Shown here: positions 24,292 through 32,516 of the stretch, in pieces | Layout: each line of letters begins with the position of its first letter | How positions within the stretch are numbered: position 1 is the stretch's first letter | Assembly: GCF_011801125.1 (NCBI RefSeq) | Contig: NZ_CP046171.1 | Location: 2,666,001 to 2,730,000, forward strand | Source: Nocardia brasiliensis | GTDB lineage: Bacteria > Actinomycetota > Actinomycetes > Mycobacteriales > Mycobacteriaceae | Length of the DNA stretch: 64,000 bases | Reading direction: 5' to 3' | The notes under the pieces: generated by a model | Told to the model about the DNA's origin: nothing | Database searches by the model: none | Seen by the model: the letters and a program-made list of their open reading frames with translations, nothing else | Position numbers and translations under genes: made by a program

Positions 24292-24446
24292 AGGCCCTGT
24301 CCCATCCGGTGCCTCCACGGTCCAGCTCGCCGTCTGGCGGTGTTGTCGCCGTCGCCGAAACAACTCCGATATCGGCTCCTGCTCCGCCTTGCCCGGGGGC
24401 GAGCTGAACCGCGGAGGCATCCGGCCGGACGTATGAGACGGGGCCT
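24292..24446 (+). repeat. Large palindromic dispersed repeat, family 2, copy B
   Basis: About 155 bp. Left arm AGGCCCTGTCCCAT... with GTGCCTCCACGG and CAGCTCGCC pairs with the right arm GGCGAGCTG, CCGCGGAGGCATCCGG and GAGACGGGGCCT. The centre keeps ATATCGGCTCCTG and TCCGCCTTGCC, shared with copy A at 6882-7029 in the same orientation. It lies between the MMPL promoter and the hypothetical gene at 24532. Confidence 0.8.
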
Positions 24447-24531
24447 CGGCGTGCGTTCCGTCGCGCACGCCGCCGAGGTGTCGTCCTCCGATGCGGCACG
24501 GGGTCGTCACGGATCCGCGGCGGGGGCGGAT

Positions 24532-25098
24532 TCAGCTGTCCGCGTGGTGCATTCGTTGCGATCGATGGCGTCGGGAGGACTTCGTAGTGCCGCCCCTGGT
24601 GACCTCTGGCGGGGCCTCGGGGCGGGTGGTGCGGGTGCCGGGTTGGGCCGTGGTGAGCGCGACGACCTGGATCTGCTCCAGGCGTAGGCCCATTCCGGCC
24701 AACCGGGCGATCACGCCGAGCCGGTGCTCGGGCAAGCCCGGTCGGACCGCCAATGGGTCTCGGCCCGGGCGGCGCAGCACGTAGGTGCGTCGCTCGAGGT
24801 CGAACTCGAGCGGCGCACCGTCGCGCACCGCGCGGTAGGCGTCGAGATCGAGGGTGGCGTGGTGGACCGGGTCGATCATCATCGCCTCGATCAGCCGTTC
24901 GGCGTGTGCGCGCCGCATCGCCTGATCGTCCGGTTCCATCCACGCCACCCGCTGCGCCACCCGCCACCGATAGTCCTCGGCCGCGGCGCGCAGCAGATAC
25001 CGATGCCGCTCGATCTCCACCGCCAGCTCCACCAGCCGCTCGAGATCGACCTGCCTCGGGTCGCGCGGGTCGGGTGTCGAAGCTGGGACATCGGGCAT
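24532..25098 (-). CDS. Hypothetical protein, 188 aa
   Basis: I recognise no named domain. The N-terminal 100 residues are strongly helical (VDLERLVELAVEIERHRYLLRAAAEDYRWRVAQRVAW), followed by LDLDAYRAVRDGAPLEFDLERRTYVLRRPGRDPLAVRPGLPEHRLGVIARLAGMGLRLEQIQVVALTT and a basic, probably disordered tail. No signal peptide or membrane segment. AGGAGG directly upstream of the ATG supports expression. It is divergent from the TetR/AEC pair. Dispersed repeat copy B lies 85 bases downstream. Confidence 0.7.
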   Translation of the reverse strand: MPDVPASTPDPRDPRQVDLERLVELAVEIERHRYLLRAAAEDYRWRVAQRVAWMEPDDQAMRRAHAERLIEAMMIDPVHHATLDLDAYRAVRDGAPLEFDLERRTYVLRRPGRDPLAVRPGLPEHRLGVIARLAGMGLRLEQIQVVALTTAQPGTRTTRPEAPPEVTRGGTTKSSRRHRSQRMHHADS

Positions 25099-25295
25099 TG
25101 CGCCTCCTCGTTCGAGTTGCCAATTACCTTTCGCAGCAACCCGATCGACGTCCGACCTGAGACCTATTCTCCCCTAGGGGTACGACAAGTTCGGTGCCCA
25201 GCACCTCGGTCAGGAGGCGGGTGAAATGTCATCACTGTTCAATTTCTATACGCCGTTCAGTAACAGCACAGGCAATAGGAGTCAAACGCTGTAGA

Positions 25296-26015
25296 GTGCC
25301 AACCGTGGTCGAAGCGGGCACGAGCCGCAGAGCGCGGTTGCGCGCGCAAGCTGCCACGGAAATCAAGGCAATCGCCTTGCGATTGCTCGCCGAGGGCGGT
25401 CCGGACGCGGTCTCGCTGCGCGCGATCGCGCGCGAGATGGGCATGACCGCGGGCGCGATCTACGGCTACTACGCCACCCGCGACGACCTGATCTCCACCC
25501 TGATCGCCGACGTCTATACCTCGCTGGTCGACCAGGTCGAGGCGGCCCGCGACGCCGTCCCCGGCGCCGACCCGGCGGGCCGCATCATCGCGTGGGGTGA
25601 GACGGTGCGCGCGTGGGCGATCGCGCACCCCGCCGAATTCCGGCTGATCTACGGCGATCCGGTGGCGGGGTACCAGCCGCCGCCGGGTGGTCCCGCGACG
25701 GCGGTTGAATTGCGGGCCTGCACCGGCCTCGTCGGCTTGGCGGCGGCCGCCTGGCCGAGCGCGGCCACGCGGCAGACGGTCGGTGACGAAGCCTGGTCCG
25801 ACTTCGACGCGGGCCTGGTCGACCACGTGCGCAACGACTTTCCCGACCTGCCGGCTGCCGCGCTGAGCCTGGCGCTGCGCATGTGGGGCCGGATGCACGG
25901 ACTGATCGCGCTCGAGGTCTACGGGCATCTGGTGCCGCAGGCGCAGGACCCCGCGAAGCTCTATCACGCCGAAATGCTGGACCTGGTCCGCTCGCTCGGG
26001 CTCCAGCCGAGATGA
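25296..26015 (+). CDS. TetR-family regulator with WHG-type C-terminal domain, 239 aa
   Basis: Helix-turn-helix domain: ATEIKAIALRLLAEGGPDAVSLRAIAREMGMTAGAIYGYYATRDDLISTLI; the recognition helix is TAGAIYGYY near residue 48. The C-terminal domain has the ALRMWGRMHGLIALEVYGHL pattern of the subfamily whose members carry a W-x-x-x-H-G motif. GTG at 25296 is preferred; a GTG at 25305 is also possible. It overlaps the AEC permease start by four bases (ATGA), so the two form an operon and the permease is the likely regulated function. Confidence 0.88.
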   Translation: MPTVVEAGTSRRARLRAQAATEIKAIALRLLAEGGPDAVSLRAIAREMGMTAGAIYGYYATRDDLISTLIADVYTSLVDQVEAARDAVPGADPAGRIIAWGETVRAWAIAHPAEFRLIYGDPVAGYQPPPGGPATAVELRACTGLVGLAAAAWPSAATRQTVGDEAWSDFDAGLVDHVRNDFPDLPAAALSLALRMWGRMHGLIALEVYGHLVPQAQDPAKLYHAEMLDLVRSLGLQPR

Positions 26016-26965
26016 GCGAGGTGGCCGCCGGCATCGGGAAGCTCGCTCCGGTGGTGTTGGTGTTCGGCGGCGGCGTCCTGTTCGCCCGGCGCAAGATCAT
26101 CGGTGCCGAGGTCTCGAAGGCGTTCTCCGACTTCGCTTTTCTGTTCGCGATCCCGTGCTATCTGGCCGGGGCGCTGTACGCGAGCGACCTCGGGCGCCTG
26201 TTCGATCCACGCGCCATCGCCGCCTATCTCGCCACCGCGTTGTTCGGCATGCTGGTGGTCGGATTCTGGTCGCGCCGGGTCAGCGGCGCCGACAGCCGGG
26301 GGATCGCCCTGCGTGTCATGGCCGGAGTGCAGGTCAACACCACCTATTTCGCGATTCCGGTGTTCGTGCTGCTCTTCGGCGACGCCGCGCCGATCTTCCC
26401 GATCATTCTGCTGCAGGTGTGCGTGCTCACCGTCGTGGTCATCGCGGTCATGGAATTCGGTGCCGGACAGGATGTTCCGGGCGGGCAGCGGCCGATCGGC
26501 GCCGCGGTGCGCGGTATCCGCGCCGCCCTGCTGACGCCGATCGTGGTGGCCTGCTATCTCGGCATCGGCGCGAACGTGGCCGAAGTGCCGGTGCCGCACT
26601 GGCTTTTGCACGCCCTGGCGTTCGCAGGCAACGCGGCCGCGCCGATCGCGCTGTTCGCGCTCGGCCTGCATCTCGGCGGAACCGGCCTGCGCCTGCGGGC
26701 GGCGGCGCGCGACGAGTACGCGCTGATCGCCTTCAAGTGCTTGATCTTTCCGTTGCTTGCCTTGGTAATCGGCAAGTATCTGTTCGGTATTCGCGGTGTC
26801 TGGCTGACGTATTCGGTGTTGATCGCCGCCATGCCGTCGCCGCAGAATCTGTTCATTTTCGCGCAGCGCTACGAGACCGATATCGACCTGGCGGCCTCGG
26901 TCGTGGCGAAGACCTCGCTGGTGGCGCTGGTGTTGTTGCCTGGCTGGTTGCTGCTGGCTCAGTGA
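26012..26965 (+). CDS. AEC-family (auxin efflux carrier-type) transporter, 317 aa
   Basis: About ten hydrophobic segments in two halves of five, the AEC layout: LAPVVLVFGGGVLFARR at the start, FAFLFAIPCYLAGALY, AAYLATALFGMLVVGFW, NTTYFAIPVFVLLFGDAAPIFPIILLQVCVLTVVVIAVMEFG, then after a central loop LTPIVVACYLGIGANV, NAAAPIALFALGLHLGG, ALIAFKCLIFPLLALVIG and MPSPQNLFIFAQRY. Family members move organic acids such as malate or malonate. Translationally coupled to the upstream TetR gene. Confidence 0.85.
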   Translation: MSEVAAGIGKLAPVVLVFGGGVLFARRKIIGAEVSKAFSDFAFLFAIPCYLAGALYASDLGRLFDPRAIAAYLATALFGMLVVGFWSRRVSGADSRGIALRVMAGVQVNTTYFAIPVFVLLFGDAAPIFPIILLQVCVLTVVVIAVMEFGAGQDVPGGQRPIGAAVRGIRAALLTPIVVACYLGIGANVAEVPVPHWLLHALAFAGNAAAPIALFALGLHLGGTGLRLRAAARDEYALIAFKCLIFPLLALVIGKYLFGIRGVWLTYSVLIAAMPSPQNLFIFAQRYETDIDLAASVVAKTSLVALVLLPGWLLLAQ

Positions 26966-26971
26966 CCGAGC

Positions 26972-28105
26972 TCAGATGCCGAGGTAGCCGACCGTGGCGG
27001 TGAACATGATCGCGGTGAACAGCGGCCAGAACGCGACCTTGGGCAGCAGATTGTCCCGCCAGGTCAGCGCCTTGCCCAAGGCGCCGTGCAGCAGCAGGAT
27101 CGCGTTGAGTGCCACGAGCAGGGTCATCACGTACAGGGTGAAGTACCAGTACTCGATGTAGGAGATGCCCGACGACCCGACTTCCGTGCGCGCCGCGTTG
27201 TCGTTGACCGCGACGACCAGCACCGTGGACACCGAGAAGGTGATGATCGCGAACGCGGTGAAGCCGGAGATCGGCCGCCGATCCGGGTCGGTGGTGATGA
27301 CGAACAGCGACAGGAACATCAGCACGGCGAGCAGTAGCACCGGCACGATCCGGCCGAGCAGCGGTCCGAGCAGGCCGCGGGAGACGCCGACGTTGAAGTA
27401 CAGCTCCGCGGTATTGGCCAGACCGGGATGGGAGAGCATGCTGTACGCCTGGTGGTTGAGGCTCCACACGGTGTACTCGGGTTCCCAGTCACCGAAGACC
27501 AGTCCGGGATCCAGTCCGTTGAGCGCGTAGGGATTCCAGGGCGGGAACGATTCGAACGCGGGCACCAGTTGCACCTGGTGGATCATGTCGACCGGCCGCA
27601 TGCGCAGCCAGATGTCCTGGTGGTCGAGCGGATAGTCCTCGTAGTCGAACTGCTGGCGGATGACGGTCGAGAACGACCAGACCACCACGCGCCACTCGCC
27701 GAGCGGGTACTCGAACACCTTCTTCGGGCTGTGCGGGTCCTCTGCCTCGAGCAGTTGCACGCCGATCTCGATCTCGGCCGGGAAGTCCTGCGGTATGTGC
27801 TGCCAGATGTGCCCGGTGGCCTTGATGTTGTGTGCGTTGACGAACTGCAGCGAGTTCACCAGCACCCCGGTGGAGATTCGGGGGACGTGCCCGTCCTGGG
27901 GGAGATGCGGCCGCACCACCTCCTCGGCCTCGGCGTACGACGACACCGTGGTACCGACCTCGGCGACCGGCGCGTGTTTGTGCGCTGCGTGTGTCCAGGA
28001 GTACACGGTGCCCGCGGCGAGCAGCAGCGACACCGTGATGGCGGCGAGCCACAGTAGCAGCTTTCGCTTCGATACCAAGCCTGAGACGGCATCCCTGATC
28101 GGCAC
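26972..28105 (-). CDS. Pentameric ligand-gated ion channel-like membrane protein, 377 aa
   Basis: One N-terminal hydrophobic segment (about 14-35), an extracytoplasmic domain of about 200 residues, then four membrane helices: M1 GRIVPVLLLAVLMFLSLFVI (about 251-270), M2 GFTAFAIITFSVSTVLVVAV (about 281-300), M3 about 317-340 and M4 about 354-376. The single YPLDHQDIWLRM (about 158-169) resembles the YPFDxQ loop of pLGICs, and a Pro in M1 and a Ser/Thr-lined M2 also fit. The Cys of Cys-loop receptors are absent, as in bacterial members. The ligand is unknown. It is divergent from the Zur-controlled operon, its start about 105 bases from the Zur box. Confidence 0.6.
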   Translation of the reverse strand: MPIRDAVSGLVSKRKLLLWLAAITVSLLLAAGTVYSWTHAAHKHAPVAEVGTTVSSYAEAEEVVRPHLPQDGHVPRISTGVLVNSLQFVNAHNIKATGHIWQHIPQDFPAEIEIGVQLLEAEDPHSPKKVFEYPLGEWRVVVWSFSTVIRQQFDYEDYPLDHQDIWLRMRPVDMIHQVQLVPAFESFPPWNPYALNGLDPGLVFGDWEPEYTVWSLNHQAYSMLSHPGLANTAELYFNVGVSRGLLGPLLGRIVPVLLLAVLMFLSLFVITTDPDRRPISGFTAFAIITFSVSTVLVVAVNDNAARTEVGSSGISYIEYWYFTLYVMTLLVALNAILLLHGALGKALTWRDNLLPKVAFWPLFTAIMFTATVGYLGI

Positions 28106-28206
28106 AGCCAGGAGATTAGCTCTCGATTAGCCGCTCGAGCGGTATTCGCACACGAGCGGACATGTCGCGTCCGGCTTGGCGGGTGTGTCCGGATTCACTG
28201 AAAATG

Positions 28207-28237
28207 CTAATGAAAATCATTATCAGTAGTCTACGAT
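28207..28237 (+). promoter_or_regulatory. Zur box and promoter of the zincophore operon
   Basis: The 15-bp core TGAAAATCATTATCA (28211-28225) is a 7-1-7 inverted repeat with one imperfect pair, and pairing continues outward (CTA at 28207-28209 with TAG at 28227-28229). It differs at two positions from the actinobacterial Zur consensus TGAAAATGATTTTCA. A TACGAT -10 hexamer (28232-28237) follows directly and is six bases before the ATG, with no ribosome binding site between, so a leaderless transcript is likely. Zn-loaded Zur bound here would block transcription. Confidence 0.8.
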
Positions 28238-28243
28238 GCTGAC

Positions 28244-29851
28244 ATGGCTTTGTTTCGGTTCGGGATCTGTGCTGTCGCAACGGCATTCGTAGTAGGGCTG
28301 ACCGCATGCGCGGCGCCGGGTCGGAACACAGGCGCCCCTGACCGATTCGTGGTCATCGACACCGAGGAACTGGGCGAGTTCAGCCCGCTGCTCGGCGCCG
28401 GGAAGAATGGCGAGTCGAAGATCTTCGAGAGCCTGTATCGGATCGAGGAGGGCGTCACCGATCGCATCCCGGCGGCGGTGCCGGTGCTGGCCGTCGGCGC
28501 GCCGGAGCCGGTGGACGGTGATCTGTCGCGCTGGCGGGTGCGTACCCGGACCGGCGTCACGTTCTCTGACGGCACCACGTTCGGACCGGAAGACGTTGTC
28601 GCGACCTATAACTCGCTGATCGATCCGGCGTTCGCCGCGCCGATCGCCGCCGACTACGACTTCCTGAAGCGGGCCGTGCGCACCGGTCCGGACACCGTCG
28701 AATTCGAATTGTCCGGCGCCTATGCCGATTTCGACCACCGGCTGTTCCTGGCGATCGCCCCCGCTGAGGCCTTCGCCCGACCAGGGCCCGCCGATCAGGC
28801 CGAGCTCAACCGGCATCCGATCGGGACCGGGCCGTACGCACTCACCGAATCCCGCCCCGATCAGGTGGTGCTCACCGCCCGCGACGACTACTGGGGCGAA
28901 GCGCCCGCGGTGCGGGAGTTCGTGATACGCCGCAGCGACGACGACAACGCCAGGGCGAGTCAGCTGCGCGACGGCGCCGACGGCACGGTACTGCCGCCCG
29001 AGCTGGCCGCGGCGGCGGCCAAGGACGGCTACCGGGTCGTCTCGGCGGTGGCCAACGATTGGCGCGCCATCACCCTGCCCTCCGGCAACCCGGTCGCGGG
29101 TGATCCCGCGATCCGCAAGGCGTTGAACCTCGCGGTCGACCGCAAGGCCATGGTCGAGCACATCCTCGGCGGACACGGCACGCCGATGTCCACCCTGATG
29201 GGTGCGGTCTACGGCGAGAACTACGACCCGGCACAGGATTTCGGCTTCGACCGGGACGCGGCGGCGCGGGAGCTGGACGCGGCGGGCTGGCGACCCGGCG
29301 CGGACGGCATCAGGGCACGCGACGGACGGCGCGCGGCCTTCGAGATCGCCTACTACCCGACCGAGGTGCTGCGCCGCGACCTGACGCTGGCGGTGGTCTC
29401 CGACGCGAAGCAGATCGGCATCGAACTCACCCCGGTCGCGGTGGACAAGACGACGATGACGCCGGAGTACCTGGCGCGGACCGCGTTCCTGCTCGGCGGC
29501 GGTGGTCAGCCCTACACGGTGGACAGTCAGCTCTACACCAAACTGCATTCCCGTTACGCCGCACCGGGTGTCGGTTCGAAGTGGGACAACGCCTCGGACT
29601 ACGTGAACCCGAGGATCGACCAGCTGCTCGATGCCGCCCGCGGCGAACCGGACGCGCGGCGGCGGGCCGAGCTGTACCGGCAGGTCCAGGTCGAGTACCA
29701 CAGTGCCCCCGCGATGCTCGCGCTGGTCGCCACGAACCACGTCTATGTGCTGCGCGACAACGGCTGGCGGGTCACTCCCACTGCGCTGGAACCGCATTCG
29801 CACGGCGTCGCGTGGGGTCCGTGGTACGGGCTCGCCCGCTGGGCCCGGTGA
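28244..29851 (+). CDS. Family 5 substrate-binding lipoprotein, probable metallophore receptor, 535 aa
   Basis: Extracytoplasmic receptor of an Opp/Nik-type importer. Lipoprotein signal FGICAVATAFVVGLTAC with lipobox LTAC near residue 22. SBP_bac_5 features: IFESLYRIEEG, WRVRTRTGVTFSDGTTFGPEDVVATYNSL, HPIGTGPYAL near residue 190, DPAIRKALNLAVDRKAMV near residue 290 and the long C-terminal lobe. First gene of the nine-gene cluster that begins at the Zur box. Family 5 receptors bind peptides, nickel chelates or opine-type metal complexes; the neighbours point to a metal-chelate ligand here. The ATG at 28244 fits a leaderless start. Confidence 0.9.
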   Translation: MALFRFGICAVATAFVVGLTACAAPGRNTGAPDRFVVIDTEELGEFSPLLGAGKNGESKIFESLYRIEEGVTDRIPAAVPVLAVGAPEPVDGDLSRWRVRTRTGVTFSDGTTFGPEDVVATYNSLIDPAFAAPIAADYDFLKRAVRTGPDTVEFELSGAYADFDHRLFLAIAPAEAFARPGPADQAELNRHPIGTGPYALTESRPDQVVLTARDDYWGEAPAVREFVIRRSDDDNARASQLRDGADGTVLPPELAAAAAKDGYRVVSAVANDWRAITLPSGNPVAGDPAIRKALNLAVDRKAMVEHILGGHGTPMSTLMGAVYGENYDPAQDFGFDRDAAARELDAAGWRPGADGIRARDGRRAAFEIAYYPTEVLRRDLTLAVVSDAKQIGIELTPVAVDKTTMTPEYLARTAFLLGGGGQPYTVDSQLYTKLHSRYAAPGVGSKWDNASDYVNPRIDQLLDAARGEPDARRRAELYRQVQVEYHSAPAMLALVATNHVYVLRDNGWRVTPTALEPHSHGVAWGPWYGLARWAR

Positions 29852-30825
29852 TGGGTCGCCGGGCGGGCAGGATGATCATCCGCCGCCTCCTCGTCGCGGT
29901 GCCGCTGGCCGGGCTGGTCTCACTCGCCGTGTTCGCGCTCGCGGCGGCCAGTCCGTTCGACCCGCTGGACGCCTACCTCGGCGCGCAGGGGGACGGGTTC
30001 GACGAGGCGCAGCGGGCGGCCCTGCGCGAGCGACTCGGGTTGGACCGCAGCTGGTTCGGCGCGTGGTGGTCCTGGCTCGGTGATCTGCTGCGGGGCGAGC
30101 TGGGTACCTCGCGGTCCTATCATCAACCTGTCGCGCAGGTGCTCGCCGAACGGCTGCCGTGGAGTGTGCTGCTCGGCGTCCTGGGCGGTGCCGTGGCGCT
30201 GGTGCTCGCCGCGGTACTCGGCGCGTGGGCCGGGCTCCGCCGCGACGGACTGGTCGACCGTGTGATCAGCGCGACCGCCGTTGTGCTGCAAGCTATTCCG
30301 CCGTTCGTGCTGACTTTGGGCGCGGTGCTGGTCTTCGCGACATCATTGCGCTGGCTGCCTGCCTCTGGTCTGACCGATCCGGGCGGCGGTGTCGGGGCCG
30401 GATCGACGGCGCGGCATATCGTGCTGCCCGCCCTGCTGCTCGGCGTGACGCAGCTGCCCTGGCTGGTGCTCGGACTGCGTGAGACCGTGGCCGACAGCCT
30501 CGACAGCGATGCCGTCACCGGCGCGAAGGCGCGTGGCTTACCGTGGCGGGTCATCGCCGTGCGACACGTGCTGCCGGTCTCGGTGGCGCCGTTCCTCGCG
30601 CTGTGCGGCGCCAGGCTGCCGGAACTGGTGGTCGGTGCCACTGTGATCGAGACCGTGTTCAGCTGGCCCGGTGTCGGCGCGGCCACCGTGACCGCCGCTC
30701 GCGCACTGGACTTTCCCTTGCTCGCCATCCTCACGGTGCTCGTCACCGCCGTGGTACTGCTCGGCAATCTGGCCGCCGACGCGATCGGCGTGGCCATCGA
30801 TCCGAGGATCGACGCCGATGGGTGA
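29851..30825 (+). CDS. Opp/Nik-type ABC permease 1, 324 aa
   Basis: DppB/NikB-type permease: N-terminal helix IIRRLLVAVPLAGLVSLAVFALAAASPFDP, the family region LRERLGLDRSWFGAWWSWLGDLLRGELGTSRSYHQPVAQVLAERLPWSVLLG, and the EAA loop DAVTGAKARGLPWRVIAVRHVLPVSVAPFLALCGARLPELVVGATVIETVFSWPGVG. It overlaps the receptor stop by one base (TGATG); the ATG at 29872 (MIIRRLL) is an alternative start. It pairs with permease 2. Confidence 0.9.
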   Translation: MGRRAGRMIIRRLLVAVPLAGLVSLAVFALAAASPFDPLDAYLGAQGDGFDEAQRAALRERLGLDRSWFGAWWSWLGDLLRGELGTSRSYHQPVAQVLAERLPWSVLLGVLGGAVALVLAAVLGAWAGLRRDGLVDRVISATAVVLQAIPPFVLTLGAVLVFATSLRWLPASGLTDPGGGVGAGSTARHIVLPALLLGVTQLPWLVLGLRETVADSLDSDAVTGAKARGLPWRVIAVRHVLPVSVAPFLALCGARLPELVVGATVIETVFSWPGVGAATVTAARALDFPLLAILTVLVTAVVLLGNLAADAIGVAIDPRIDADG

Positions 30826-31675
30826 GCCGACGACGGTGCGGCGCGACATCGGCAAGCGTTGGTGCACACCGGCGCTCGCGTTCGCGGTGGGCGTGCTCGT
30901 GCTCGCCGTGCTCTATGCCGTGCTGGTGCCGCTGCTACGACCGGTCGACGACGCACTCGTCGACTTCTCGATCAGCAGGCGGCCGCCCGGCCTCGAGTTC
31001 CCCTTCGGCACCGACAACGCCGGTCGCGACGTGTTCGTCCGGGTAGCCGAGGGTATGCGGATCTCGCTGTTCATCGCCGCCGTCGCCGCACTCGGATCGG
31101 CGGTGCTCGGCTTGCTGGTCGGGGTGAGCGCGGGCGCCTTCGGCGGCTGGTGGGACCGGATCGCGATGCGCGCGGTGGACACGATGAACTCGCTGCCGAG
31201 CCTGCTGCTCACCCTGCTGGTCGTGGCCATGTACCGGGGCTCGGCGCTCGCCATCGTCGTCGCGCTCGTGCTCACCCACTGGACCTCGGTGGCCAGGGCG
31301 GTCCGCGGTGCGGTGCTTGCCCTGCGGCATGCCGAGTTCGTGCAGGCGGCCCAACTGCGCGGGCTGTCCCGGTGGCGCATCGTGCGGCGGCATTTCCTCC
31401 CGCCGGCCCTCGGCCAGGCGCTGGTCGGTGTCGTACTGCTGATCCCGCACGCGATCTGGCACGAGTCGACGCTGTCGTTCCTCGGTGTCGGCCTGCCGCC
31501 GCACCGTGCCTCGCTCGGCACCCTGCTGTCGGACGCGCAGGCCTCGATCCTGCTGGGGGACTGGTGGTTACTGGTCTTCCCGGCCGGGGTCCTGGTGCTC
31601 GTCGCGCTGGCGGTTTCGGTGCTCGGCAGGCAGTGGCAGCGCACTGTGCAAGCGCGCCATGGAGTTTCGTCATGA
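30818..31675 (+). CDS. Opp/Nik-type ABC permease 2, 285 aa
   Basis: DppC/NikC-type permease: one N-terminal helix (ALAFAVGVLVLAVLYAVLVPLL), the characteristic EFPFGTDNAGRDVFVRVAEGMRISLFIA near residues 60-88, EAA loop EFVQAAQLRGLSRWRIVRRHFLPPALGQALVGVVLLIPHAIWHESTLSFLGVGLPPHRASLGTLLSDAQ. Overlaps permease 1 by eight bases. In metal importers of this type permease 1 and permease 2 form the channel. Confidence 0.92.
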   Translation: MGEPTTVRRDIGKRWCTPALAFAVGVLVLAVLYAVLVPLLRPVDDALVDFSISRRPPGLEFPFGTDNAGRDVFVRVAEGMRISLFIAAVAALGSAVLGLLVGVSAGAFGGWWDRIAMRAVDTMNSLPSLLLTLLVVAMYRGSALAIVVALVLTHWTSVARAVRGAVLALRHAEFVQAAQLRGLSRWRIVRRHFLPPALGQALVGVVLLIPHAIWHESTLSFLGVGLPPHRASLGTLLSDAQASILLGDWWLLVFPAGVLVLVALAVSVLGRQWQRTVQARHGVSS

Positions 31676-31688
31676 CGGGGGTGGCGCG

Positions 31689-32516
31689 ATGACGTTGACG
31701 CTGCGGCGCGTGTCCGTACGCATCCCGTTGGCCCCCGGCCGCATCGTGCACGCGGTCACCGACGCGGATCTGGTCGTCGCGCACGGCACGGTACACGGAT
31801 TGATCGGCGCCTCGGGCTCCGGCAAGTCCATGCTGTCGGCGACCGTCACGGGATTGCTGCCCGCACGGGCGCGCGTGACCGGCACCGTGGTCCTGGACGC
31901 GGACGGCAGGACCTACTCGGCGGCGCGGCTTGCGCGGGCCAGGGGACGCACGGTGGCCTCGGTGCCGCAGTCGGCGATGACCTACTTCACGCCGGTCCGC
32001 CGGCTGGGTTCGCAACTGGCCGAGACGATCCGGTACTTGGGCACCGGGCACGATCCGGGTGCACTGCTGCGCCGCGTCGGTCTGCCCGCGGATGTGCTCC
32101 GGCGCTATCCGCACGAGCTCTCGGGCGGCATGGCACAGCGCGCGGCGGTGGCGTTCGCGCTGGCCGGTGATCCCGCGCTCATCATCGCCGACGAACCGAC
32201 CTCGGCGCTCGATGCCACCAGGGCGGCCGCGATCCTCGACCTGCTCGGCGAATTCGCGGCGGGCGGCGGCAGCGTGCTGCTCGTCACGCACGATCTGACG
32301 GCCCTGCGTGCCGCGCGGATCTGCACGGACGTCTCGGTGATGTACGCGTCGCGGATCGTCGAGACCGGCAGTGCCGAACAGGTTCTCACCGATCCGGCAC
32401 ATCCGTACACGCGGGATCTGCTCGCCGCACTGCCCGAGAACGGCCTGCACCCCTTGCCGTTCCCCACGCCGGAGCTGGTGAACCTGCCCGCGGACTTCCA
32501 CTACGGAGCATCATGA
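31689..32516 (+). CDS. Opp/Nik-type ABC ATPase 1, 275 aa
   Basis: NikD/DppD-type ATPase: Walker A GASGSGKSM near residue 43, Q-loop VASVPQSAMTYFTP, signature LSGGMAQRAAVAFALAGDP, Walker [13 protein letters not shown] and switch His LLVTHDLTALR. It keeps the C-terminal HPYTRDLLAALP of this ATPase subfamily but lacks the following Cys-rich segment that carries an iron-sulphur cluster in some members. Start taken at the ATG 31689, 13 bases after the permease stop; the ATG at 31659 is also in frame. Confidence 0.92.
   Translation: MTLTLRRVSVRIPLAPGRIVHAVTDADLVVAHGTVHGLIGASGSGKSMLSATVTGLLPARARVTGTVVLDADGRTYSAARLARARGRTVASVPQSAMTYFTPVRRLGSQLAETIRYLGTGHDPGALLRRVGLPADVLRRYPHELSGGMAQRAAVAFALAGDPALIIADEPTSALDATRAAAILDLLGEFAAGGGSVLLVTHDLTALRAARICTDVSVMYASRIVETGSAEQVLTDPAHPYTRDLLAALPENGLHPLPFPTPELVNLPADFHYGAS

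Noticed and set aside
28207..28229. IdeR/DmdR iron box instead of Zur
   Set aside because: The IdeR consensus TTAGGTTAGGCTAACCTAA has a different core; the TGAAAAT / ATTATCA arms fit Zur.
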